Shown in pieces: positions 45,351-54,278 of a stretch of 64,000 nucleotides of DNA; position 1 is the first letter of the stretch, and each line of letters begins with the position of its first letter. A program made the position numbers and the translations under genes. Below the pieces are notes generated by a model. It saw nothing but the letters and a program-made list of their open reading frames with translations. It was not told the origin of the DNA and did no database searches. Source of the stretch: AAA164-E04 sp964342825 (GTDB lineage: Bacteria > Verrucomicrobiota > Verrucomicrobiia > Limisphaerales > AAA164-E04); contig CAYFHO010000004.1 in NCBI GenBank assembly GCA_964342825.1, forward strand, positions 83,225-147,224. Reading direction: 5' to 3'.

Positions 45351-46385
45351 ATGAAGCCTTTCAACATGGAAGACAGAACCGTTCTCGTTACTGGAGGGAC
45401 AGGTTCATTTGGTAAACGTTTTGTAGAAACATTGTTCAAGAATTATCCAAAAATAAAAAGAGTCGTTATTTATTCTAGGGATGAATTGAAACAATCAGAA
45501 ATGAATCTACAGTTTCCCCCTGATCAATTTCCTAATATTCGATTTTTTATTGGAGATGTAAGGGATCGTGATCGATTGAAACGAGCGATGGAAAGTGTGG
45601 ATACAGTGGTTCACGCCGCTGCATTAAAACAAGTCCCAACTGCAGAATATAATCCATTTGAAGCAATTAAGACAAATGTAATTGGAGCTGAAAATGTTAT
45701 TGAAGCTGCTCTTGAGTCAGATGTAAGAAAAGTGGTGGCATTAAGTACTGACAAAGCAGCCGCACCAATCAATATCTACGGTGCCACCAAGCTATGCTCG
45801 GATAAACTATTCATTGCTGCAAATAATTTAAAGGGCTCGAGGGACATCACTTTTTCAGTTGTGCGTTATGGCAATGTAATGGGAAGTCGGGGCAGTGTCA
45901 TTCCATTCTTTTTAAAGAAGAAAAAATCAGGAGTCCTGCCGATAACGGATGAAAGAATGACACGCTTTAACATTTCGTTGGACGAGGGAGTAAACATGGT
46001 ACTCTACACCTTAAAACACAGTATAGGCGGTGAAATATTGGTACCTAAAATTCCATCCTATAAAATTTTGGATGTAGCACAGGCGATAGGCCCTGACTGT
46101 GAAAAACCAATTATTGGAATAAGACCTGGTGAGAAATTACACGAAGAAATGGTGACGGCCAGTGATAGTACAAATACTCTGGAGAACAGGGATTATTTTG
46201 TCATAGTCCCAATGCTTCATAAGGCAAGACATCAAGAAACGATGTTGCGTTATTCAAAACACCATGAAGCAACTCCAGTCCCACAGGATTTTAGGTATAG
46301 CTCTGATCGAAACAATCACTGGCTTTCAGTGGTTGAGCTGAGATCATTAATCAAACAACATGTCGATCCAAATTTTAGCATCTAA
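45351..46385 (+). CDS. pseB: UDP-GlcNAc 4,6-dehydratase (inverting)
   Basis: PseB converts UDP-GlcNAc to a UDP-4-keto-6-deoxy-L-altrose derivative, the first step towards CMP-pseudaminic acid. The 344-residue SDR protein shows VLVTGGTGSFGKRFVETL, the sugar-binding HAAALKQVPTAEYNPFEAI, the KxxxxxxYG catalytic arrangement in STDKAAAPINIYGATKL, and VRYGNVMGSRGSVIPFF. These are diagnostic of the inverting PseB subgroup. It starts the nonulosonate module; pseC follows after six bases. Local sequence is AT-rich compared with the rest of that module. Confidence 0.94.
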   Translation: MKPFNMEDRTVLVTGGTGSFGKRFVETLFKNYPKIKRVVIYSRDELKQSEMNLQFPPDQFPNIRFFIGDVRDRDRLKRAMESVDTVVHAAALKQVPTAEYNPFEAIKTNVIGAENVIEAALESDVRKVVALSTDKAAAPINIYGATKLCSDKLFIAANNLKGSRDITFSVVRYGNVMGSRGSVIPFFLKKKKSGVLPITDERMTRFNISLDEGVNMVLYTLKHSIGGEILVPKIPSYKILDVAQAIGPDCEKPIIGIRPGEKLHEEMVTASDSTNTLENRDYFVIVPMLHKARHQETMLRYSKHHEATPVPQDFRYSSDRNNHWLSVVELRSLIKQHVDPNFSI

Positions 46386-46391
46386 TCGGAA

Positions 46392-47576
46392 GTGATCCCA
46401 TACGGTAGACAAACAATTGATGAAACAGATATTGAAGCGGTTGCATCTGCTTTAACATCTGATTTGATCACAACAGGGCCTAAAGCAGAAATTTTTGAAC
46501 AAACTTTTGCCGATTATGTTGGAGCCAAGCATGCAATATCGGTTTGCAATGGTACAGCGGCCCTGCATTTGGCTTTACTTGCTGCGAAAATAGGAAAAGG
46601 CGACCGCGTCGTAACAACTCCTAATACTTTTCTTGCATCAGCAAATTGTGCCGCCTACGTGGGTGCAACACCCGATTTTTCTGACATTGACCCTATCACT
46701 TATAATCTGTGCCCAAAAATTTTAGAAAATAATTGGAGAGCTGACACAAAGGCTGTCATAGCTGTAGACTACGCTGGCCAAACAGCCGATATGGCAGAAA
46801 TTTCTAGAATTGCTCGGAAAAACGGAGCTATTGTCATTGAAGATGCCTGCCATGCAGTTGGAGGCAAATTCGAACATCGAGGCAAAATTTGCAAAGTTGG
46901 TGGACACGAATGGGCAGATATGACCACTTTTAGTTTCCACCCAGTCAAAACGATGACAACCGGGGAAGGAGGAATGATTGTCACCGATGACGATACCTAC
47001 GCGCAGCGTGCGCGGCTATTGCGTACCCATGGAATGTTACGCGATGCTGAGACATTTTCAGGATTGGGGCATGGCGATTTTGAAGAACGCGGTCCGTGGT
47101 ATTACGAAATGTCGGAACTCGGATATAATTTTCGCATCACTGATTTTCAATGCGCACTTGGATTAAGCCAACTGAAGAAACTAAAAGCGTTTACGAAACG
47201 ACGTAGACAAATAGTTGCCGCCTACAACGCTGCATTTGCCGGACACCCTTGCATCAAAACACCTGGCCTGAGAAACTTAGCGGATCGCGATCTGATTTCC
47301 TGGCATCTCTATACTCTTCAAATTGATTTTCACCGTGCTGGAATCACACGCACGCAATTGTTTCATCGTCTACGCAGTCAAGGAATAGGACCGCATGTCC
47401 TCTATATACCGGTGCACCTGCAGCCATGGTATCGGAGCAATTACGGCTATGAGACTGGCAAATGTCCAAATGCCGAATCATATTACTTGCATGCACTGAG
47501 CTTGCCTCTCTTTCCCGCAATGACGGACGATGACATTGCCAAAGTCATCGAAGGCATGCACAGTGAATTGAATTGA
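46392..47576 (+). CDS. pseC: UDP-4-amino-4,6-dideoxy-N-acetyl-beta-L-altrosamine transaminase
   Basis: PseC installs the 4-amino group on the PseB product. The 394-residue DegT/DnrJ-type PLP enzyme (GTG start) begins IPYGRQTIDETDIEAVASAL. It has FADYVGAKHAISVCNGTAAL, the PLP-contacting IEDACHAVGGKF (Asp151), and FSFHPVKTMTTGEGGM with the Schiff-base Lys186. Composition changes inside this gene: the first half is moderate to AT-rich and the second half, from about 46.95 kb, is GC-rich. Its stop overlaps the start region of pseF. Confidence 0.94.
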   Translation: MIPYGRQTIDETDIEAVASALTSDLITTGPKAEIFEQTFADYVGAKHAISVCNGTAALHLALLAAKIGKGDRVVTTPNTFLASANCAAYVGATPDFSDIDPITYNLCPKILENNWRADTKAVIAVDYAGQTADMAEISRIARKNGAIVIEDACHAVGGKFEHRGKICKVGGHEWADMTTFSFHPVKTMTTGEGGMIVTDDDTYAQRARLLRTHGMLRDAETFSGLGHGDFEERGPWYYEMSELGYNFRITDFQCALGLSQLKKLKAFTKRRRQIVAAYNAAFAGHPCIKTPGLRNLADRDLISWHLYTLQIDFHRAGITRTQLFHRLRSQGIGPHVLYIPVHLQPWYRSNYGYETGKCPNAESYYLHALSLPLFPAMTDDDIAKVIEGMHSELN

Positions 47577-48277
47577 TGAACATCGCCGTCATACCCGCAA
47601 GAGGGGGAAGCAAGCGAATACCTCGAAAGAACATTAAGGATTTTTGCGGTCGCCCCATGATCACCTGGTCCATCAAGGCAGCTCAAGATTCCGGATTATT
47701 CGAGCGAATCGTGGTTTCAACGGACGACGCTGAGATTCGTGAAACAGCTTTGGAGCATGGCGCGGAAGTCCCCTTTCTACGCCCTGCGGAACTCTCGGAC
47801 GATCACACACCAACCATTCCTGTGATTCGTCATGCGGTTGAATGGTTTAAGGAGTATCAGCAACAGGTTAAGTATGTCTGCTGCATTTACGCCACGGCCC
47901 CGTTCTTACAACCACGGTTTCTTCGTGAAGGAATTGAATTACTGAAGCGGAATCATCACATCCAGTTCGTTTTTTCCGTCACGCCTTTCAACTATCCTAT
48001 CTTTCGTGCCATCAAACTGGGTACCGCCGAGGAGGTAGGCATGTTCTGGCCAGAGCATGAATTGAAGCGATCACAGGATCTACCAAGAGCCTTTCACGAC
48101 GCAGGGCAGTTTTATTGGGGCACCGTCGATGCGTGGCTGAAATGTAACACCGTCTTCTCTTCAGTCTCACGCGCTGTCGTCCTCCCTCCGCACCTAGTCC
48201 AAGATATTGACAATCCCGAAGATTGGCTACGTGCTGAATTGATGTGGGAGGCATTTCAGAGGATACCTCATGTCTGA
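47576..48277 (+). CDS. pseF: Pseudaminic acid cytidylyltransferase
   Basis: PseF activates pseudaminic acid with CTP. I choose the ATG at 47576, which overlaps the last base of the pseC stop (233 aa). The protein opens MNIAVIPARGGSKRIPRKNI, the CMP-sugar synthetase signature, followed by DFCGRPMITWSIKAA and RIVVSTDDAEIRETA. HDAGQFYWGTVDAWLK in the C-terminal half is characteristic of PseF rather than NeuA. It overlaps the next gene by eight bases. Confidence 0.94.
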   Translation: MNIAVIPARGGSKRIPRKNIKDFCGRPMITWSIKAAQDSGLFERIVVSTDDAEIRETALEHGAEVPFLRPAELSDDHTPTIPVIRHAVEWFKEYQQQVKYVCCIYATAPFLQPRFLREGIELLKRNHHIQFVFSVTPFNYPIFRAIKLGTAEEVGMFWPEHELKRSQDLPRAFHDAGQFYWGTVDAWLKCNTVFSSVSRAVVLPPHLVQDIDNPEDWLRAELMWEAFQRIPHV

Positions 48278-49751
48278 CCGTTCCTTAATCATCCGAACGG
48301 ACGCATCATCGCAAATAGGACTTGGACACTTCATGCGGTGTCTCGCATTGGCCCAAGCATGGCAAGACCGTGGAGGAAATGCTTGCTTTGTTTTAGACCA
48401 ATGTCCCCTCTCTCTTATAAACCGCCTGCATCATGAAGGTTTTTCAAGGTTGCCTCTCACGACTGACTCGCCCGGTTCGGAGATGGACGCCCGCGAAACA
48501 ATAAAAGCGGCGAGACGCATGGAAGCGCAATGGATTGTTGTTGATGGTTACCAATTCTCCAAAAAGTATATAAATTCACTAAGGTCCTCCGGATTCAAAC
48601 TCCTGGTTATTGATGATTTTGCGAATTCCAATAACGGAGAAGCAGATTTGGTGCTAAACCAAAATCTTCATGCTTCCAATGCTGAGAAAAACAAGGGCCC
48701 AAATTCGCTTGAACCCCGTTCTTTACTGGGGCCCAAATTCGCGTTACTGAGGCGGGAATTCATCAATGTGGAAAAACCACTCAAACGAAGAGCAGTTACT
48801 TCACCGAACTTGTTGCTGACACTGGGAGGTGCGGATCCGGACAATATCACAGGCAAGATTCTAGATTTGCTTTCGTCGCTTGCCACACCGATAACCATAA
48901 GGATCATCTCAGGAAGTGCGAATCCGCATTTGGAGGTTCTTAGAACGAAAGTCGCGAATTCACCCCACCATGTAAAAATTCTATCCGACGTCCAGGACAT
49001 GCCCTCGCTCTACGCATGGGCGGATGGAATCATCAGCGCAGGCGGCAGCACTTGCTGGGAGTGGATGCTCTTCGGATTACCTGCCGCGGTCATTATCCTC
49101 GCTGAAAATCAACGCCTGGTAGCCGAATCTCTGGCTGCCGCGAGATATGCTGTGAATCTTGGATGGCATCACCGCTTGGATGACCAAGAGGTGATCAGGA
49201 ATCTCAATACTTTTATTCAAGGACTAAAATTACCCCCGAATCCAAATAATAAACTAGTCGATGGCTATGGTGCGGCACGTGTAGCAGCTATCTTGGAAGA
49301 TGGACTTTGGCTTCGTCGCGCGGGATCTGATGACTGTCAACTTTACTTTGACTGGGTAAACGAACCTTTGGTACGAACAAACTCACTGAACTCAGAGTCC
49401 ATTTCTTTTGAGAGCCATGTTAAATGGTACCGAAATCACCTTGGAAGGCCGGAAACACGTATGTACGTGGGAATGTTGAAAGAAGAACCTATCGGACAAG
49501 TCAGATTTGATCAAAATGTTAAAGGGATATGGGAAGTCGACTTTTCAGTGATTCCGGCTCAAAGAGGCAACGGACTAGGATCGAGCATACTGCAATTGGC
49601 CATTGCGCATCAACGTCAACGAGGCGAATTGCCAATTGCCGCTAAGGTCAAGTCACAAAACTTTTCTTCATGCAAATGCTTTGAGCGATTAGGATTCAAA
49701 AGGTCAATACTTTCCAAGGATGAGATTGTGCATTACTTTTTGAAGGAATGA
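48270..49751 (+). CDS. PseG-PseH fusion: UDP-sugar hydrolase plus GNAT acetyltransferase
   Basis: The protein (493 aa) joins two enzymes that are often separate. Residues 1 to about 335 are PseG-like, with IRTDASSQIGLGHFMRCLAL (the GxGHxxR loop), LVIDDFANSNNGEADLVLNQ and ISAGGSTCWEWMLFGLPAAV of GT-B-like hydrolases. About 345-493 form a GNAT domain opening LWLRRAGSDDCQLYFDWVNE, with FSVIPAQRGNGLGSSILQLA as the acetyl-CoA loop. PseH normally N-acetylates the 4-amino group, and PseG then removes UDP. The fusion would channel consecutive steps. It overlaps pseF and the next gene by a few bases. Confidence 0.92.
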   Translation: MSDRSLIIRTDASSQIGLGHFMRCLALAQAWQDRGGNACFVLDQCPLSLINRLHHEGFSRLPLTTDSPGSEMDARETIKAARRMEAQWIVVDGYQFSKKYINSLRSSGFKLLVIDDFANSNNGEADLVLNQNLHASNAEKNKGPNSLEPRSLLGPKFALLRREFINVEKPLKRRAVTSPNLLLTLGGADPDNITGKILDLLSSLATPITIRIISGSANPHLEVLRTKVANSPHHVKILSDVQDMPSLYAWADGIISAGGSTCWEWMLFGLPAAVIILAENQRLVAESLAAARYAVNLGWHHRLDDQEVIRNLNTFIQGLKLPPNPNNKLVDGYGAARVAAILEDGLWLRRAGSDDCQLYFDWVNEPLVRTNSLNSESISFESHVKWYRNHLGRPETRMYVGMLKEEPIGQVRFDQNVKGIWEVDFSVIPAQRGNGLGSSILQLAIAHQRQRGELPIAAKVKSQNFSSCKCFERLGFKRSILSKDEIVHYFLKE

Positions 49752-50449
49752 AGAAATACCTTGTAGCAGGCCGGCAGCCCTGGAACAAATTGCATTTCCA
49801 GGAAGTGTTTCGCCCCTTAGGCGATGAATATTTTTTTTGCGCAAGCTCGGATGGTTTGACGGACGCTCTGAAGTCAGAATGTCATTACCGTTATATCTTC
49901 TTTCTACATTGGTCTGACAGAATTCCTGAATCAATCCTTGATTCCTACGAATGTGTTTGCTTCCACATGACCGATGTCCCCTATGGACGTGGCGGAAGCC
50001 CGCTTCAAAACCTGATTGCGCGTGGGCACAGGGAGACGACTCTCACGGCTCTTCGCATGACGACCGATTTCGATGCTGGGCCTGTGTATCTTAAGCGACA
50101 ATTATCCTTAGAAGGCGGTACAGCCGAGGAAATATACCAACGCGCTTCACGATTATCATGTAAAATGGCGCTTGAAATCGCAGAGAATGAATTGCCGACA
50201 ATGGACCAGATTGGAAATCCGGTACTGTTTCAGCGCCGACGCCCTGAAGAAAGCCGTATCCCCACACTCGCCAAGAATTTGTTAGAAGTTTTTGATCATA
50301 TTAGGATGCTGGATGCAACAGGATACCCAAAAGCCTTTGTAGATTTAGGAAATCTGCGTTTAGAGTTCGAAAGAGCCGCGCTGTACCATGATGGAATAAA
50401 GGCAGACGTACGAATCACTCTAAATAATCCAAGAAAGCCAAATTCTTAA
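49748..50449 (+). CDS. Formyltransferase-fold protein of the nonulosonate module
   Basis: The protein (233 aa) is a small relative of methionyl-tRNA formyltransferase. The key segment is CVCFHMTDVPYGRGGSPLQN (about 71-88, His73 at the formyl-transfer site), followed by RMTTDFDAGPVYLKRQLSL with Asp110. Such proteins occur in pseudaminic/legionaminic clusters and probably transfer a formyl group from N10-formyl-THF to an amino sugar. It is too short to be Fmt itself and lacks the tRNA-binding C-terminal domain. It overlaps the pseGH stop (ATGA) and is followed by a deacetylase after five bases, which suggests N-formyl replacement of an N-acetyl group. Confidence 0.82.
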   Translation: MKKYLVAGRQPWNKLHFQEVFRPLGDEYFFCASSDGLTDALKSECHYRYIFFLHWSDRIPESILDSYECVCFHMTDVPYGRGGSPLQNLIARGHRETTLTALRMTTDFDAGPVYLKRQLSLEGGTAEEIYQRASRLSCKMALEIAENELPTMDQIGNPVLFQRRRPEESRIPTLAKNLLEVFDHIRMLDATGYPKAFVDLGNLRLEFERAALYHDGIKADVRITLNNPRKPNS

Positions 50450-50454
50450 ATCCT

Positions 50455-51132
50455 ATGAGAGTATTAGTGGTAGCGGCCCATGCGGACGATGAGAGCCTTG
50501 GGTGTGGCGGAACCATAGCACTCCATTCCCAAAGGGGAGATACCGTCAATGTTCTTTTTATGACCAATGGGGTTAGTTCACGAGAGCATGCAACCACAGA
50601 AATGGTCAAGTCTCGAATTAATGCCATGGACAAGGCGATGGATTGTTTAGGTGTTTCAAATTACCAGGCCAAAGATTTTCCCGATAATGAGTTAGATTCC
50701 ATAGCACTGCTGGACATTGTCAAAGAAGTGGAAGATTTTAATAGAAAACATGGAGACTTTGATCGTATATACACCCACCACGCAGGTGATCTGAACATCG
50801 ATCATCAAATAACCCATCGTGCCGTCATGACATGTTTCAGACCACAACCGGACGCAAATCATCCGAACAAAATCTTAACTTTTGAAGTGTTATCAAGCAC
50901 AGGGTGGTATGGCACCTCAGCCCCCTATTTCCAACCAAACCATTACATCGACATCAAAGAAACCTTACAGAATAAATTGGCCGCTCTCAAAGCTTATCAA
51001 GAAGAAATGCGCCCATGGCCTCATGCTCGGAGCATATTGGCTGTTACTCATCTAGCTGGACTTCGCGGAACAATGGTAGGACTGGAAGCAGCAGAGGCCT
51101 TTTTTACAGAACGTTCCATTGAAAATCTCTAA
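50455..51132 (+). CDS. PIG-L family N-deacetylase
   Basis: The protein (225 aa) begins MRVLVVAAHADDESLGCGGT, with the zinc-binding AHxDD motif (H9, D11, D12), and has THHAGDLNIDHQITHRAVMT containing the other His ligand. PIG-L/LmbE enzymes deacetylate GlcNAc-containing or related amino sugars. Between the formyltransferase and pseI genes it likely acts on a pseudaminic-acid intermediate or product, exposing an amine for formylation. The substrate is an inference from context. Confidence 0.88.
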   Translation: MRVLVVAAHADDESLGCGGTIALHSQRGDTVNVLFMTNGVSSREHATTEMVKSRINAMDKAMDCLGVSNYQAKDFPDNELDSIALLDIVKEVEDFNRKHGDFDRIYTHHAGDLNIDHQITHRAVMTCFRPQPDANHPNKILTFEVLSSTGWYGTSAPYFQPNHYIDIKETLQNKLAALKAYQEEMRPWPHARSILAVTHLAGLRGTMVGLEAAEAFFTERSIENL

Positions 51133-51143
51133 CGATCTTACCT

Positions 51144-52190
51144 ATGATTAATGATTTTAAGATTGGCAAATGGACGCCATCATCAAGAAGCACCTACATA
51201 GTGGCCGAGTTATCCGCGAATCATAACGAGAAAATTTCCACTGCACGAGAAATCATTCACCGCATGAAAGACGTTGGCGCCGATGCCATCAAGCTTCAAA
51301 CCTACACACCTGATACCATGACCCTCGACTGTGATCGGGAGGAATTTTTGGTAGGTAGGGGCACCCTATGGGAAGGAAGAAAACTGTATGATCTTTACCG
51401 CGAAGCTCAAACGCCCTGGGAATGGCATGCCGAACTCTTTGAATTAGCCAACAGTCTTGGGCTGGACTGCTTTTCCACACCTTTTGACAAAAGTTCCGTA
51501 GATTTTCTCGAAAACCTGAATCCGCCCGCATATAAGATTGCATCCTTTGAACTCATTGATCTTCCATTGATCGAGTACATTGCATCCAAAGGTCGTCCGA
51601 TCATCATGTCCACAGGAATGGGAAGTTTGCAGGAAATTTCGGAAGCAGTTGAAGTGATTCAAAATGCCAATGTTCCACTGATCTTACTTAAATGCACGAG
51701 CGCCTACCCTTCTCCTCCCCGGGAAATGAATCTTCGAACCATTCCAAACCTTGCGGATACCTTTGGTGTACCCGTGGGACTATCAGATCACACCTTGGGA
51801 ATTACCATCCCGATAGCGGCAGTAACTCTTGGTGCCTCAATGATTGAAAAACATGTCACGCTCAGCCGCGACATGCCAGGACCGGACTCTGCGTTTTCTT
51901 TGGAGCCAAATGAATTCAAAATGATGGTAGAATCAATCAGAATTGCGGAAGAGTCACTGGGATGCGTAAACTACAAGTTGACGGAAAAGGAAAATTCCAG
52001 TCGATGTTTTCGTCGATCCTTGTTCGCGGCAAAAGATATTCAAAAAGGCGAACAGTTCACCCCCGAAAACGTCCGGGCCATCCGCCCCGGATATGGTTTA
52101 AAACCCAAGCATCTTACAAGCGTCTTAGACAGACGTGCCAAGAAAAATATCGAACGAGGCACGCCGCTTAATTGGGGTTTAATTGAGTAA
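51144..52190 (+). CDS. pseI: Pseudaminic acid synthase
   Basis: PseI condenses the hydrolysed hexose with phosphoenolpyruvate to give pseudaminic acid. The 348-residue NeuB-family protein has YIVAELSANHNEKISTAREI, GADAIKLQTYTPDTMTLDCD, DCFSTPFDKSSVDFLENLNP, YKIASFELIDLPLIEYIA and GVPVGLSDHTLGI-like sequence in the TIM barrel. An antifreeze-like SAF domain follows (about 285-348, with RRSLFAAKDIQKGEQF). DREEF and WEGRKLYDLYREAQTPWEW favour PseI over NeuB or LegI. It completes the path; order here is pseB-C-F-GH-formyltransferase-deacetylase-I. Confidence 0.94.
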   Translation: MINDFKIGKWTPSSRSTYIVAELSANHNEKISTAREIIHRMKDVGADAIKLQTYTPDTMTLDCDREEFLVGRGTLWEGRKLYDLYREAQTPWEWHAELFELANSLGLDCFSTPFDKSSVDFLENLNPPAYKIASFELIDLPLIEYIASKGRPIIMSTGMGSLQEISEAVEVIQNANVPLILLKCTSAYPSPPREMNLRTIPNLADTFGVPVGLSDHTLGITIPIAAVTLGASMIEKHVTLSRDMPGPDSAFSLEPNEFKMMVESIRIAEESLGCVNYKLTEKENSSRCFRRSLFAAKDIQKGEQFTPENVRAIRPGYGLKPKHLTSVLDRRAKKNIERGTPLNWGLIE

Positions 52191-52208
52191 TCAGATCGCC
52201 TTTCTCCA

Positions 52209-53075
52209 TTGAAAAAGAGTGCCTACATTATCGGATCCGGACCGTCATTGCTAAACCTGACAACCGAAGAAATCGATTATCTCAACCAGTCTGAATACAC
52301 CTTGTCTTTGAATTGTTTTCTGGAGCATTGGGAAAAAATCGGACTGTTACCCAAATGCCATATGATGGCGGACGGCCAATTTCCCACCATTCGCATGTTA
52401 GTGGATGACGCGCGACGCATCCAGCGCATGGGAAACCGGATCACTTTTTATATTAGCCACAAATACTTAAGATTCTTCCCGCGGATGACGGATTTTCGAG
52501 GAATGCAACATGCGCTACGGAAAAGGTGGGAAATATGGCGAGACTTTTCATACTGGGTGCCGTGGTCCATCCCGAGGGATTGCATGGTCCCCTTCGCTCA
52601 GATCAATGAATCCAAACATGCTCATCGAACAGACAAAAATGGATGGTTCTGGGCCAAAAAACTTTCAGAACCGCTTTACTTCTATCGTGGCACGCTGACT
52701 TCAGCCATCAATCTGGCATCCGTTATCTGGCCTGAATGTCACATCCAGTTACTGGGTGTCGATCTGAACACTTACGGTTATTTCTTCGATCCAAAAGAAG
52801 GAAGGACTCAAATGGAAAAGTTCCACGATATTAACGAAAAAAGAATCGGTCGGACAAGTGCCAAGCACCACTTTAAGAGTCATCGTCTCAATACCCATGC
52901 GACGGCATTGGCCTATGAAACCGAGGATGACAAGAAACTCGCTCCGATTCAAACGGCCTTTCCCCGTATGGCCGAGGAGTTGAAGAAAACTGGGCGACAA
53001 CTGCTCTGTTCCAATCCAACCAGTTTGTTGGTGAAAGAAAACTACTTGCCGTATGCTCCGGTAATTCCCTTGTAA
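52209..53075 (+). CDS. GT42-like / MptE-like protein, candidate nonulosonate transferase
   Basis: The protein (288 aa, TTG start) begins KKSAYIIGSGPSLLNLTTEE, an xGxGPSL nucleotide-binding loop shared by GT42 sialyltransferases and DUF115/MptE-type proteins. FYRGTLTSAINLASVIWPEC, IQLLGVDLNTYGYFF, a late KHHFKSHRLNTHATALA and CSNPTSLL parallel GT42 segments in order. It directly follows pseI, 18 bases downstream. I infer, without proof, that it transfers the pseudaminic-acid residue from CMP. It could instead be an unrelated hydrolase with the same fold. Confidence 0.65.
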   Translation: MKKSAYIIGSGPSLLNLTTEEIDYLNQSEYTLSLNCFLEHWEKIGLLPKCHMMADGQFPTIRMLVDDARRIQRMGNRITFYISHKYLRFFPRMTDFRGMQHALRKRWEIWRDFSYWVPWSIPRDCMVPFAQINESKHAHRTDKNGWFWAKKLSEPLYFYRGTLTSAINLASVIWPECHIQLLGVDLNTYGYFFDPKEGRTQMEKFHDINEKRIGRTSAKHHFKSHRLNTHATALAYETEDDKKLAPIQTAFPRMAEELKKTGRQLLCSNPTSLLVKENYLPYAPVIPL

Positions 53076-53109
53076 CATTATGTGGATACCCTTCCTTGAA
53101 AAATAAAAC

Positions 53110-53285
53110 GAAGGTTCCATGAGATAAGTAAACAATATATTCGAGCAACCGGAATTGACGCTCTGTTCAGAAAACCGAAAACAAAAACCACAAGCACTCT
53201 GAAAAGTATTATCAAAAGAATTCTTTGTCGTAAACCGAATGCGAAAACTACCGGTGGGGCACGTTCATTTCGATTCACAACACAT
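53110..53285 (+). other. Possible coding extension or start lesion ahead of the SAM-fold gene
   Basis: The gap between the GT42-like gene and the next CDS is open in the frame of the downstream gene from 53100 to 53285, with no ATG, GTG or TTG until 53286. A Shine-Dalgarno-like GAAGG (53110-53114) precedes an ATG at 53119 that hits TAA after two codons; one extra base would connect it to the long frame. The frame holds a duplicated motif, RKPKTKTT (from 53169) and RKPNAKTT (from 53229), typical of coding DNA. Confidence 0.4.
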
Positions 53286-54272
53286 TTGAGCACAAAGGAA
53301 GAAGAACAACTTCACCAAATTCCGTCTCAAACCACAGAAGACGAACGCCGGTTTCTGTACTCATTTTTTCGTTACTGGTGGACAGGCAATGGAGATGTGG
53401 TGGAAATAGGTCCATTCCTTGGAGGCACTTCCCGGGCAATTGCAATGGGCATGTTGTCAAACTCTCGCCGGACTAATGGTAAACTATATTCTTTTGACCG
53501 TTTTCAAGATTACTTCGAAGTCGACCGATTGCGCAAATATCTTAAACCGATCATCGAGAGTGGCATATTAAAAGAAAAAGATTTAGAACACTTGGGTGAA
53601 CGGGCCCGTTTTATAGAAATTTTCAAGATGATCCATCACAATTATGATTATTACAAATGTATTGAGCCGAGTGATCATGGTGTGCCAGATCTGCCAGAAC
53701 AAGTGCCGCAAGGTGTGTGGATGTCACTTCCTGATGGCTTTTACACCGATGCAGTGTTTGTCGATGGTTGCAAGAGTTGGTACGGAACTAAATATTTTAT
53801 GAAGTTAATTAGTAAACATACAAATCCTGGTACTGTTTTAATATTTCAGGATTATGGATGGTTCACTTGTTTTTGGTTAGTTACATTTGTAGGCCTATTT
53901 TCCGAGAATTTTCAATTAATAGGACATGTTGACAATACTTATGTCTTTTCTATTGTTAAACCCTTAAATGCTTCGCAAATAGAAAAACAATTCCCAGATT
54001 ATCCGCATGACATGGGATTAATTCAGATAATTGACATTATCGATGATCAAATAGCAAAAGCAAAAAAATCCAGTGACAACTTTGCAGAAGTGAGACATAA
54101 CCTGCACAAAGCAGCTGCCTATGCATATTGCGGTAATTTAGACAATGCACGAGCAACTATAAAACTTACAGAAAAATTACCTAATTCTGAAAATCACAAA
54201 CAAGTGATAGAAAAAGCCTGGGAAAGTCCTACATATACACCTGAAAAGCCAATTAAACTAGGTAAACTTTAA
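53286..54272 (+). CDS. TylF/class I SAM-methyltransferase-like protein
   Basis: The protein (328 aa from a TTG; possibly longer upstream) resembles the methyltransferase_24/TylF-like fold. GDVVEIGPFLGGTSRAIAMG is the cofactor loop, GKLYSFDRFQDYF follows at strand 2, and DAVFVDGCKSWYGTKYFMKL takes the place of the usual DGxHxY segment. FQDYGWFTCFWL sits at the catalytic end. Its C-terminal 80 residues are helical and less typical. It may methylate a sugar of the polymer. Composition becomes AT-rich from about 53.6 kb within this gene. Function is only a family guess. Confidence 0.68.
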   Translation: MSTKEEEQLHQIPSQTTEDERRFLYSFFRYWWTGNGDVVEIGPFLGGTSRAIAMGMLSNSRRTNGKLYSFDRFQDYFEVDRLRKYLKPIIESGILKEKDLEHLGERARFIEIFKMIHHNYDYYKCIEPSDHGVPDLPEQVPQGVWMSLPDGFYTDAVFVDGCKSWYGTKYFMKLISKHTNPGTVLIFQDYGWFTCFWLVTFVGLFSENFQLIGHVDNTYVFSIVKPLNASQIEKQFPDYPHDMGLIQIIDIIDDQIAKAKKSSDNFAEVRHNLHKAAAYAYCGNLDNARATIKLTEKLPNSENHKQVIEKAWESPTYTPEKPIKLGKL

Positions 54273-54278
54273 ATAGTT

